Origin: Apus apus
Lineage: Eukaryota > Chordata > Aves > Apodiformes > Apodidae
Direction: 5' to 3'
DNA length: 64,000 nucleotides
Assembly (NCBI RefSeq): GCF_020740795.1
Contig: NC_067301.1
Coordinates: 744,001 to 808,000 of the forward strand
Shown here: positions 40,601-52,300 of the stretch, piece by piece
How the letters are laid out: every line of letters begins with the position of its first letter
How positions within the stretch are numbered: the stretch's first letter is position 1
Made by a program: the position numbers and the translations under genes
The notes under the pieces: model-generated
The model's input: only the letters and a program-made list of their open reading frames with translations
What the model was told of the DNA's origin: nothing
Databases searched by the model: none

Positions 40601-42050
40601 GGCAGCAGCCTACAAAGACATAAGGGCTTGTTTGATCTTTCTCTGAAAGGAGATTAGGAACCAATTCATAATAGAAAATGTGTGAGTGACAGTGCTGGAA
40701 GGAGAAGAGCTGGGACCAGGTGCACGTGGCACGTTCATGCTCCCAGGGTGCTCCTGGCACCTTGATGGCAGCGTGGCCCCTGAGCACCTGTGTCACTGTC
40801 CCCAGCACATCCTGCAGGGCCGAGGGCTCAGCAGCAGGAAGGCTTTGGTGGAAACCACAATAATCCAGCCCTGTGAGGCTTCCAAATCCTCAGTGCACAG
40901 TCCCCTTGAGAGCTCCTCGCCAGCTCTCCAGTCTCGACCAAGCGTGAGTCTCAAGTGCTGCCTGGCCTTGTGCTTCTTACTGCCAGGATTTAGAAGAATA
41001 AAGAGTAAAACCTGGCATCAGGCATGAAGTGAAGTTGCTGCCTACAATAATAACAGCGTATTTCAGTAGCTGGATTGAATATGACCCCTCTTAGGCAGCA
41101 GGTCAGCAAATAAATTGAAGGATTAATTGCTGCTGTCGATACATATCTCAGCAGTACCCAAACACTTCCAAAAGGAGCTTGGTGCTGCAGTGGCAGTGCT
41201 GGAGCTGGTGTGCCCAGGCCTGGCTGGTGCTGCTGCAGGACACACGGAGCAGCACTGGGCACCTCCTCTGGGTTGCTCAGCTCTGCTTCCAGCTCGGTGC
41301 TCTGCACAGTGACTCTGGCTGCTTCCAGAGCCAGCCATTTTGGCTTCCCCAAGTTGTTTTTGGCTCTGGCTGGTGCTGAGCACTCCCCCAGTGGCCCCGG
41401 GGCACGTCCCAGCTGTGTGCCCGCAGCACCGCGGTGGCTGTCACCGTGTCACCCTGCTAATAACGGCACTTTCAGAAGAGGGCTGCTAATCACCCCAGCA
41501 TGCTGCTTCTCACGCAGACCCTGCCAGCAGCCTCAGCCGCCGTGTAAGCAGCAGCAAAAGAGCAAAAATGGCTCAGCTGAGCGCTGTGAGCCGAGCCACA
41601 GGCTGAGCAGCCGGGGAGCTGCGCAGGGAGGGCAGAGCCGCCGGGCAGGGCCAGGCTTTGCGCAGGAGGGTTTGCTGAGGGAAGGCTCTGCTCCAGCCCA
41701 GCACAGCCCCTGCCACCAGGAGCAGGGGCAGGGACAGCAGCGAGCCCCCCAAAATGGGGCTGCAGGCTGGAGGGGCTGCTGGCTTCACGAGGCTGCACAC
41801 ACTCCCTCTTCCACTTCGTTATCTTAATTCTGCGTCTCACAGAGCAAAACCGTCTTGAACTGGAAACGTTGTTTAATTGTTTTTATTTTAAAGAATAGAC
41901 TCCGGAAGGTCAGTAAATGGAAATAGCAGTGAACACAGACCGTGTGGCTAGTCCTACAGCAACAAACGTGTCCTCCGTTCCCAGGGCAAGTCAGCTGTGA
42001 CTGGCTCCAGCCACCGGGCTGCAAATTAGATTGTTGTTGAGAAATCAGGG
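34691..42050. other. gene-free desert
   Basis: No supported gene. AT-rich islands at 34900-35080, 35380-35520, 35900-36120, 36780-36930, 37230-37620 and 38190-38360. CpG-richer pieces at 37140-37210, 39010-39080 and 41390-41660. A 13-base C run is at 35758-35770. Confidence 0.5.
35758..35770. repeat. (C)13
   Basis: Thirteen uninterrupted C followed by TTTCCCC. Confidence 0.95.
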
Positions 42051-42300
42051 GCCCTTCTGATCCTGAAAGAGCTTCTAGGTAGATATGACCTATTTATATT
42101 CATGCATTCATCATAGAGATTATTAATTAATAGATTTTATTGGTTTTCTTGAAATCATCTGTGCTAATTTTAAGGGGAATTTTAGCAATATCATTGCACT
42201 AAGTGCAAATAACCTGGAACTAAGAGATTGTTTTTGTGAATGTGGATATTAATGCCCCTCCTGGAAACGCTCTGCAGTGGGGGGGGAGCATTAATGGTCC
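42050..42300. promoter_or_regulatory. conserved-element-like AT-rich block
   Basis: Contains GATTATTAATTAATAG, TTTTATTGG, GTGCTAATTTTAAGG and an inverted repeat TTGCACTAAGTGCAA (42194-42208, six-base arms). A G-run (42279-42286) follows. Confidence 0.3.
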
Positions 42301-43894
42301 CATTACACAGTATTACACAAATGGCATGTTTAGCTCATGGAGGGGATTTAATGGTTTGGTGCAATAACAGTCTAAAAGCTGGCAAGGGTAAGATAATGGG
42401 CTGTAAAAAATATATGTTTATTGACACTTTCCCTCATTGTTTGGATTTCTTCTGCAAGGCTGCATCTGCTTGGCATGCCATGCAATGCTGCACGGGCAGG
42501 CGTGGGATGAGACCCTCCCCTGGTGGCTGGGGTGGGAGGGAGGGGGCCCAGCACTTGGCCCCTCCAAGCTGCACTTGTTGGCCATGATCTGGGGAGTGAG
42601 AGGAAGCCCCAGCCCTGTGGGCAGCACCAAGCTGGTCCCTTCCATGCTGGCTTGCCAAGCACTGGCTGACACCAAGGAGGGGCAGGAGGCAGAGGCAGCC
42701 CTGGAAATACATCAGATTAGCATTCCAGCACAATCCTCAGGTGTTGAATGCAAACTTGGTGAAGAGAGGTGACATTGTTGTCTGTCTCCAGGTCCTCAGA
42801 GTCATCTGAACACCTCCCTAACAAAACACTGAGCCCTCCCAAAGACACACTTCTGCAGCCTAAGAAATAAAATCCCCACTAAAGATGCCACGACCTGGAA
42901 TTACACCATATCTCATTACACAATGAGATGGCACAGTTTGGCCTCTGAAGCCTAAGATACATTTTTCAGATGCATTCAGAGCATATTTTTGTTTTATGTA
43001 TTCACACCCAGGCTGCATCCCCATGGAGCTGCAGGGCTCTTTTCCCAAGGCAGCCATGCTAGCAGGGAATGACAGAGCAGGGCATCACCTCCCCATGCTG
43101 GCCTGGTTGTCCCCACACCGTTGGGAGTCTCGGAAAAGCACCAGACCAGGCAGCATTGCAGGGTTCATTTTCTAACCCAACAGGGGAGCCTCACACCACT
43201 GAGATCCAACAGCAGACACAGGCTTGTTTGTCTTCAGCTTCTAAAATGGGATTATAAGGGAAAGAAATTACTTGTCTGCTTCCCTGAGGAGTAGCAGCAA
43301 GGCAAGGAAATGCTCTTCCAAGCCTTTGCTGGCCATGGCAGCTCTGGTTCCAGGAGGTGTGGGGATGGCAGCGGGCAGGAGGGTGCTGGCAGCTGCAGCC
43401 AAGCACCAGATCCACCCAGAACTGTGCAGTGGGAGAAGAAACCGAGGGGTGGGAGACATCTGTGGAGACCCAAGGCAGTCAGTGATACAGCACTTGTGAT
43501 AATTGTTCTGCTTAGAAGCTCATGCACTGGTAATTATTACTCTCCCAAGTTCATTATTCACTATTGTGATAGGTGGCTTCACCCCTCTCTGTCTCTCCCT
43601 CCCGTACAAGCCTCCTATTAGCATTTCCTGCAATGAGATTATTCCCCATCCTACAGATGAAACCAGCCAAGAGCAGGCTGGTGCACAAGACCATTGTGTC
43701 GCAGTTGCCTTTCTGTGGCTTCTGACTTCCCACTTGCTGTGATGCCAAGAGTGGTGTCATGGGAGGCCATGGTGCAGGACACACAGGGGATCCCAGCAGA
43801 GCTCCCCCCACCTCCCACCCAGGCTGGCACACCCAGCCCTGCTCCAGGCCACACCAAGCAGTTTGACTGGGGCTGTTTGATCTGCTTCCAAAAG

Positions 43895-43918
43895 AATAAA
43901 AATAAAAATAAAATAAAA
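43895..43918. repeat. (AAAAT)n short repeat
   Basis: Four to five units of AATAA/AAAAT with small changes. Confidence 0.85.
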
Positions 43919-44017
43919 GGAAAACTTCCACTTAGCCTTTCTTACAATCCATAAAACGCTGCTGGAGGCAGAAACAGCTGCTGATACAAAAAAGTTACAG
44001 TTGGCAAAAAGAACTTC

Positions 44018-44032
44018 TTGTTGTTGTTGTTG
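44018..44032. repeat. (TTG)5
   Basis: Five perfect TTG units. Confidence 0.95.
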
Positions 44033-47000
44033 TATGGGGTGCCTGTGACTGTGCCAAGGCAGGAGGGAGGAATCTGCAAAAGTCAGGGCTATGGGAGTGG
44101 GCAGGAGAGGGTTAACAGAGGCAACAGAGCAGCCTAATTAACCTCAGGCATAAGGTTATAAAAAGCTGCAGGTGGGAAGAAGGGCTCTAGAGCTCCCTGG
44201 CCCCAGCCAGGAGGAGGGCAGGATGTGTGGATGCTGCTGGTGCAAAGGCTGGAGGAGCATCCTGCTGGTGTGGGCTGGAGGTGAGGCTGGGCAGGGGGCA
44301 GCTGGGGCTGGGCAGGCTCCATGCAGCTGAAGAAGGGAGCCCCTGCTGCCTCCCCATCCAAACCAGGAGAGGTGGCAGCTCCCTAATTCTTGTCTGTGAT
44401 CCACACCCTTGTTTTGCCTTCTGGAAACTCAAAAGGGGGAGGCATAAAGTGCGAGGAAGAATAATTGTAGCTGCATCTTAGGGCTGTGGGTGCTGCAGGT
44501 GTCTGAGATGGGGGAAAAAAAAAGTAATTTTCAACTGCACATTGGTAACTGGATCATGAATGTTAGCTTTGCAGTTCCAGAACACACAGCAACCTGTTGG
44601 AACGGCTGGGCAGGCAGCACTGGGAGCAGCACAAGCCCACGCAGCAGCCAGGACGGTGCCACGGATGATGTTCCTGCCGTGGTGCTCGAGGAGGGTTGAT
44701 GCAACTGTTTAACGGCAGTGTTTAAAAAGAGGAGTTGCCATGGCAACCACTACCCGGGTTTTTGGCACCTCGGTACAGGGAAAGGTTTGTGCTGAGTGTG
44801 TCCAGCCACGGTGGTCACATTCCTCTGCTCCATGGGCACCTCTGGGGGGGCTGCTGTGGGGTCTGTGTCCCAGAGGGTCCCTCAGCTGAGCTCACAGGCA
44901 GGTGGCTGCTCAGAGCCCCAAGCTGCCACCTCCTTGCTGAGCTGTGGCTTCCTCCAGCAAACCCCTGTCCCCAGCACAGCAGGCAGGGGCTCCTGCTCTG
45001 CATGGAGCACTGGCCAAGAGCAGCCTGGTGCAGGGATGACCAGCAGCTGTCCCCAGCCCGGGGCATGTGTCATCGGGGAGGTAACTGCTTGTTTCCCCCT
45101 CACAATTACCTTGCACACTGTCTTAATAGCTTAGTTGCTAACTGAGGCTGGGTCTTTGCTAGTAATAAAAGCAGCCCCTTGGTGGGTGGGGTTTTTGGCA
45201 TTTCATCTCAGTTCCAAAATGAATAATTTATACTAGCCTTTATTGGAGCCCAGAGTTATACAATAAATGTTCCATGCAAACATGCTCACATATTTCAATG
45301 TTAATATCTCTCCAGTGAGTTTCCCTGGCAGGCCAAGCCAGTCTGGGATTGCCACATTGCTTATTTACGTAAAATATCATAATCTCACTTTTATTTGCAT
45401 TTCTGAAGTGCCATTAGGGTGATTTGGAGCATATGAGCCCAGCCAGTGGATTGCAGCTGCAGCTCCAGGTCCAGGGTAGGAAAAGACTTCCAGGACTCCA
45501 AGGCAAGACATGGCCAAGAGCAGAAACGTTTTTGGCAGTTGGGTGCTGCAGGAGTGCAGAGCCCAGGGGGGTTAATGCCAGGGTGGGAGCTGAGCATTTG
45601 GGTGCTCCCAAGGGGCGGTGTGTTTGTGTGGGGCTGAGCAGATGGAGACGGGAACAGCGTGTGTCACCAGGAGCTGCTGAGCTGCAGCCTGAGCCCATCC
45701 TCCTGCCTTGCTCTGGGCAACGCAGCCTTTAGGCAGTTTAAATCCAAGGCAGCTCTTGAAAGAAAAGGGTGGCAGCTTGTAGCAGTGATAGCTGGGCTGC
45801 AACCCCTCCCCAAGCCAGCCTGCTCTTTAGGGATGTCTTCCTTTCTCAGTTAGGTGAAATTGTACCCATCTAAAATGATTTTACTGCTTAAATCCCAATT
45901 GTATCCTCCAGAGACTAATTACCTTCTTCCTGCATTTGCATCGTTTACATTCAAGTCAGTTTAAGAGATATGTGATGTTTTGGAAGGAGATGAGGAACTG
46001 GGAGGCAGAAATGTTTTAAGTAAATGGCTTGGAAGGAAGATGCGAGAACACGTGGTGAGCGCAGCCATTTTGAGATGAGTTTGATCCTCTCTCCCATCAG
46101 GACTGGGAGAAGGGAGGTGATGGAGGGTATGTCTCCCTCAGGTGAGCACTTGCCACTGTCCCAACTACAGAAGAGGAGGCTCCAGCAGGAGTGAAGGTGT
46201 GTGAGTTGTGCTCCTCTGAAGCCCCTCAGATAGAAATGACAGGCAGCAGCCTTGTGCTGCTGTGCCTGTCTGAATCCAGATGTCTGGCTCTCATTCAGAT
46301 TCATGCTACTTCCACTGCTCACAGCAGAGAGGCAGCTTTAAGGCAGGAAAAAATTATTTCCAAGTTGTTGCTTTGAGCACTGTTGTCTTCAGCCAAGCTA
46401 ACTGCTGATGGGGCTTTCTGATGTCCTTGGTGTGATTTAAGGCTCTTTAAAGCTCAGGATTGTGCAGCCACAGGTCTCAGTGACAGAGAGCAGGGAACAG
46501 TCTCCTTGCAGCCAGGATGTCTATTGATGTGTCTTCTGCTTTGCTCTGCTCCAAAAGAGGATATGGAAATTATTTCCCAGGCATCTGTGCAGGCCACTCA
46601 GGCCTCCTAACTTGATCATTTTAAGCATGTTCTCATCTGCTTTGCTCTGTCCCTGCAAAGTCCACCTGGAGCTGATGTTCCAGTTCAGAGCTTTCCTGGC
46701 TCGTGTGGTCAGTAGCAACAGTTCTGCATACCAAAGGTGGTTGGGATGTCCCCTGGGCTGTAGCCAGAAGCCTTCCTGGGACTCAGGAGTTCCTGCTGGT
46801 TACAGTGGCTCTCTGGGGAGCAGGAACTTAAAATGTCACAGGTTGAGCTCAACAGGAGAAGCTTCTAATGAAAAGCTGCCCGAGAAATTTAATTGAATTT
46901 ATTTGACAAACACTTGCAGATCTAGGGAGCAAGTGTACAGGTACCTGGAAGAATCACTTCAAAGGAAGGCTACTGTGGCTGCTGTCACTTGTTCTGCTTC

Positions 47001-49251
47001 TTTTTAGTTTGTTGTTTTTGTTTTTTTTTTTTTCCTCTTGAAGATGCTATGAGCTGCAGAGCTAGTAAGAGAGGACTTAATTTCATTCAAAAGCAAACTC
47101 AGACACCCGGCATGTTCTGGAGGATCTCAACACGCTGTCATTGTCTGGCTCTGCCACTGTCTGGGCATATTTAGCACAGAGCCAATGGCTGCTCTAATAG
47201 GAGTGCTTGATTTCAGGGGAGCTGTACATTTATAATCCCCTCTCAGTGCAATAACACACCTGGAGCTGTTGCTTTAGCCAGAAAATGGTTCTCCCCGGTG
47301 TGCTGGGGACTGGGCGAAGGTGGTGGCACAAACAGGATAAGGAATGTTGGATAAGGTGGGTGTTTCACAATGTGCACTTGAATCTTGGAAGAGCAGCATC
47401 CCTGCATCACAGGAGCTTAAAATTATCTTAAATCTGGGAAATGTTTTCACCTCTGCACACTGGGATTTGCATGGGGACTTCAGCCTTAATGGGATGTGTG
47501 AATTTGGAAGATATCCTAATGCACCGTGTCTCTCATATCTCTTGCCTAAGTAGAAGGACTTTGAATTTTTCTTTTAATCACAGACTTGTGATCTGGAATA
47601 GACACTCTTGTCCTGAAAAACATCTACTTTTAGATCCACTCCTTGGGGCACAGAGTGACAAGGCCTGTCCCTGGTCTCTGCAGGCAGTGAGCTGCTGCTG
47701 GGGAGCACAGCTGCACCCCAGCCATGGGTTGTGCTTCTCAAGTCACTTCAGCCAGCCAGAAAATCTCAGAAATGCCTCACGGCCCCACAAGGACTCCTCT
47801 TCTATGGGCAGGTAAATTCAAGCAAGAAATCTTGTGCTATTATTCACTGCTTAGCTTGGAATAGTGTTTTCAGCCTGTGGGTTGGGTATGTAAAAGAGGT
47901 CCCTGCTCTGAACAACCCCAGTTCAGGTGAAGTGGGTGGCAAGGAAGGTGCTACAGGCTGGGTGGCAGCAAGCCTGCAGATCCCCATCCTTGGCCAGGCC
48001 CTGGCCAGCTGGATCACTTTGGGAAATTCCTCAAAGTGCTCAGGACCAGGCTTCCCTGGCCTCAACACCAAGCTAATGGCTTTGGATGTTGCTGCTACCC
48101 TGCAACTGTAGGAGTGCTCTTTAAAGTTGCTGCTGTAGTGGTATAAAAAGTTATCTCTAACCCTCTAGGGATTTGGCAAAGATGCCAGCACAAAAATAGT
48201 TTGTAATGAGCTTTAAGACATATTAATGAAGAGAAGTATAATTATTATTACTGAGTTCAATTACAGCCCTTGGATTACAAATATTCTCCCACAATCCCTC
48301 AAGAAAGAAATGCATCTTGTCTCTGCAATTAAATAAACTGCATATCAAGGGGAGGGAGGAGGATTAAGCTACAGAAGAAAGAATTGCTTCAACTTGACTC
48401 TGGTGGCCCCTCTCATCTTCCCAACCAGCTATCTGTTTTGAGGTGAAGGATCCCTGCTCAGCACGGTGCAATGGCAATGAAAATATTCTTTTGGAAACTG
48501 GTTGTTGGCTTCTTTCCAAAGTCTTCAGCATCTGTAATGCAGCAGTTGCCATGTTAGTAGAATCTAATAAAGCCCTTTCTGAAATATTTATGGAAGTGCA
48601 CACCTGTACATTTCTGTTTCCCAAAGATGCAACCTAGGCACTTCTTAAGGGTTTTTTCCTTCCCTGGTTGCTGAGCATAGAGACAAAACTGAGGAATTCA
48701 CGTGTTTCCCACAAAGGAGCGTGACTGAAAGCACCAAGCAGTAAGGAATCTGTAGCTGCAAATGCAGAACATTGCCATGGGTCAAGTGTGGGGGAAGCTG
48801 CACATTGAGTGCAGGGAGCTTGATCTTGACAACACAGCGGAAATGTCAGGCAGCAGTTCCCGGGAGAACAGCGAGATCCAGGGGCTGGAGGAGCTACTGA
48901 TGTGCTTTTGGGTTTCATGGCCAGAGCAGCTTGCCTCTGAGGGAAACTCAGAGCTGGTGCTCAGCTGTGTGCTGAGCAATGAGGGGCACTGCCTTTCTTT
49001 CTCTTGCAGGAAGAAGCCCATTAGTGAGAGGATCACCCCGGCATGGATGCTGGGTGGCCAGGGACCAGGCTCCCACCCTGGGCAGCTCTGCTGGCTTTGA
49101 TGCCAGTGAAGTGTCTGCTACCAGTCAGAGCTGGGGAAGCAGTGCTGCTTTTAACCCTAAAATCTACCCTGAAACACTTCTGACATCCAGATGCACCCAG
49201 TTAAGCATGAGAGCAGAAGTCCTTGGTGACATTGTGGCTGTTTTTCTGCAG

Positions 49252-49321
49252 GACATGAAGAAGCAATGACAGCCCCAGGCAAGCGCACGGATACGTGGGG
49301 AGCCTGACAGTGGCAGGATGG
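49252..49321 (+). other. candidate non-coding exon
   Basis: Strong acceptor TGGCTGTTTTTCTGCAG and strong donor GGATGG/GTGAGT enclose 70 bases with a stop in all three frames. A second strong acceptor (CTTTCTTTCTCTTGCAG) ends at 49009. This fits a long non-coding RNA exon, but isolated splice-site matches also arise by chance. Confidence 0.25.
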
Positions 49322-52300
49322 GTGAGTTACCAGCTGCCTTTTCAGGCACTGCCTGGGAACCTGGTTTCCTCTCCTGTTAACCAGGAAGGCAGAACCACCA
49401 CGTGTACTGTAGTAGCTTCTCCTCAAACACAGCTATTGTCTGCAGACAGTGGTTTGTCTGCCTGCACTAGTCTTCTCTGGAAATGACAGAGCTAATGCTT
49501 GTTTAAATTCTCTCAGAACCTACTATCTGAATACATTTCTTATACATTCTGATCCATGTGAAACCTCTCCTCCCTATCCTGGTTTACACACGGTTTCAGG
49601 GCTTGCTTTTGATCACTCTGGCTGTAGGACACTTGTTCGTACTGTGAACCCTACTTATTTGTTCCTGCGAGTGTGTTACCTGTGGGGAAACCTTTGTCCA
49701 AATAATCTCAGATTTCCCAAAGAGAGAGAGAGCTGCTGGCTTTGCTTTCTAGTTGAACTGACAGCAAGGAATAGATTGATTTATTATTCTATTCATTGGT
49801 GGCTTTCTATTCATGAATCCTCACATAAAATCAAAGTGTCAAAATAACATCCCCAGTGTGCCAGCCACAGCTTCTGGCCACCAGATGGATATCCTAGGAA
49901 CAGGCATTTTTAGTTGAAAGGATGACCAGCAAGGGTTATTTAGTGAAGATGATGACCCATGACACATGGCAAGAAGAAACCAGTGCCCAAACTTTTCCTA
50001 GAGAATCTGAGAGGACTGGAATGATGGCAGCCACCCCTCAGACTGCTGCATCTCTGCTGTGTGCCAGGCTCTGGATGATGCTGGGCTCCCCAAAGAGGAG
50101 CACCAGGCTGCAGACACCCCTTCTGGGGAGAGCCCTGCTCCATCCGGCCCTCAGCCCGTGCCCCAGGTGAAAAGCAGTCTGCACTGTCACTCACCTGCCC
50201 TGCGTGCCCCCAGAGACAAGGGGAGGAACAGAAAAATGTGGCAGTGGGTTTCTAGCTGTATGGCGGTGTGTGTGTTACTAGCCCTCTTCTAAACTCCAAG
50301 CCTTCTTCCTAGATTTAATTGTGACTCTGTTCAAGTATTAAGCACCATCAGTGCCCACAGAAGAGGGCCCTGGAAACTCGCTGCTTGTGAAGGCATTCTC
50401 AGCTGAAATCTTTGTCCCCTGACGTGATTGTCTCTGTCTGAAGTGCAGCTATTGCACACTGGGACAGTGTCTGGACAGCCACACATTTTCTTTACACAAG
50501 CAGTGTGGATGGCAAGGGGCACAGCAACCCTGTGAAGAGGTGGGAGGTGAGTTTAGAGCTGTGACATTGTGTAACAGAGCTGCTTCTGGAAAACCTGCTC
50601 TAAAAGCATCAGTACACAGCAGATCCACCAGTGACTTCTTGATGGAGGCACACTTGCATGCAGAAAACACTTAAACAGATTGTAATGAAGATCTGGCTTC
50701 ATTACTGGAGCCTCGTAGGGCTGATAACTGATTCGCTCCTGTTGCACTTGAGTCCCCAGTTGGAATGAATGTGCAAACACGTGGCACTCTAGGACACTGG
50801 AGCAGTTGTCTTAGCATGAATCCTGCCAATGGTACAATATTGCTTGTTGTTGCATGAACAGAACATGTCTCCACTGATTGTTTTTCCCTGTTCTGTTGAG
50901 ATAGATGCTGTCTGCCTGCTGGTAGAAGGTCTTCTCTGAGGCACAGTAACAGCTCTGTACATGTAACCTCTGGCACCAGTAATGGAAGGTAAAAAAAAGT
51001 AAATCCAAGTGCATTTCACATGAAGGTTGCTCCATTTCTGGAGGGAGTTTGTGAGGCTGGACGAGAGACTGGCCTCAGGGGCCTGTTCCATGGTCCTGCT
51101 CTAGGCTGTTTCTACTGTAATTATCCTTTTTTTAATTGAGGGAGTTACTGAGCTGTGATAATACTCCTGGAGTGGCTTAAACTCCTGTGCCTGTGAGATT
51201 CCAGGGAAAAAGATGCAAAGATGCCTCTTGAGGAAAATGCTGATGTTTTTTTGCTTTTGTAAGAAGGTGCTACCTGGCCCAGCCACCTTCTCCATCTCAC
51301 ATTGGTGATCACCAGTGGGGACTGCACCTCTGCTCGGGCCAGTTCTGTCCTTGGAGATATCGTTGGTCTGCCCAACAACTAGTGACTCTTAGGAGTCAAT
51401 AATTCAATTGCTGAGGAGGCTTTAGAAAGTTCATGCATTGAATAATCACAAGTGAAGTGACAGAAAATGAGCAAGAGTTAATTATACGACAGAGAGGGAG
51501 AGTGCCAGTGCGTAGCACTCATTTCAAAGGCAAATAGAAATATTTATAGACTCAGGATTGCAAAACTTGCCACTGTGCTCTGACACGAGATGTGCTGCTG
51601 ATTCACAGAGCAACGCTTTTGGGTGGGGCTTTGCCTGCCATGTGGGCCACAGCTCTGCTAGAAGGTATAAGTCTCATTTCAAGCTGGATTTGAAGGCATG
51701 TCCTCATGTGGTAAGATTGGGTAAAATTTTGGAAAATCAGAATCCTGGCAATCTTCTATTTTCACTCCCTCTTTGGAATTCTCTGTGTTGCTCATGGTGT
51801 TCACTCCTTGGGTCTGCTGGAGTTTCTGCTCTGTTCCAGAGCCCAAGGAGAGGTCTACAAGGTGAAGGAGTTGGGAGAGGAGACACAGGAGACCTCCTGA
51901 GAGCCTGCATGTGCAGAGAGGTGTGAAGACTTAAAAACTGATAAACATCTGAGAGCAGCCTCCCTCCTGCAGGATGCTCCTCTGCTTCCCTGCCCTGCTC
52001 CTGAGGATTATCCCGTGCTTGGGAGCAGTTGTGAGGCAGCACAAATCCTTTGGTGGGGTAACTTGTCCAGGGACTGGCATCCCTACTGACTAAAGGGAGC
52101 AGAAAGAATTTGCTGTTCCCTGCAGACAGTAGAGGGAAGAAAATAATTATTTCCCAACCCAAAAGCAATCTCCACAGATAGTTTCCAACCATCTCCCTTT
52201 GGAGACCACCATGCAGGCTTTAAAGATTCCTTTATATTTTTAGCAGCAACATAATAGTGGTGGAAATTTAATAAACTTCACCATCAAATATTTATCCCAT

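Larger units (their letters stand above)
42301..48990. other. gene-free desert
   Basis: No supported gene. AT-rich islands at 45130-45420, 45840-45960 and 48140-48350. It contains small AAAAT and TTG repeats and many open frames without domains. Confidence 0.5.

Noticed and set aside
41210-41827. 205-codon open frame, plus strand
   Set aside because: GC-driven; Pro/Ser/Gln/Cys-rich and without splice or domain support.
48364-48624. Minus-strand frame with a branch-site-like CTACTAAC and TTACAG acceptor
   Set aside because: No matching donor and no recognised family; kept only as chance splice-like sequence.
50671-51091. Three overlapping minus-strand frames that look faintly like TPR or receptor peptides
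   Set aside because: All three frames are open over much of the stretch, so openness is not informative; no consistent motif spacing and no clear donor.
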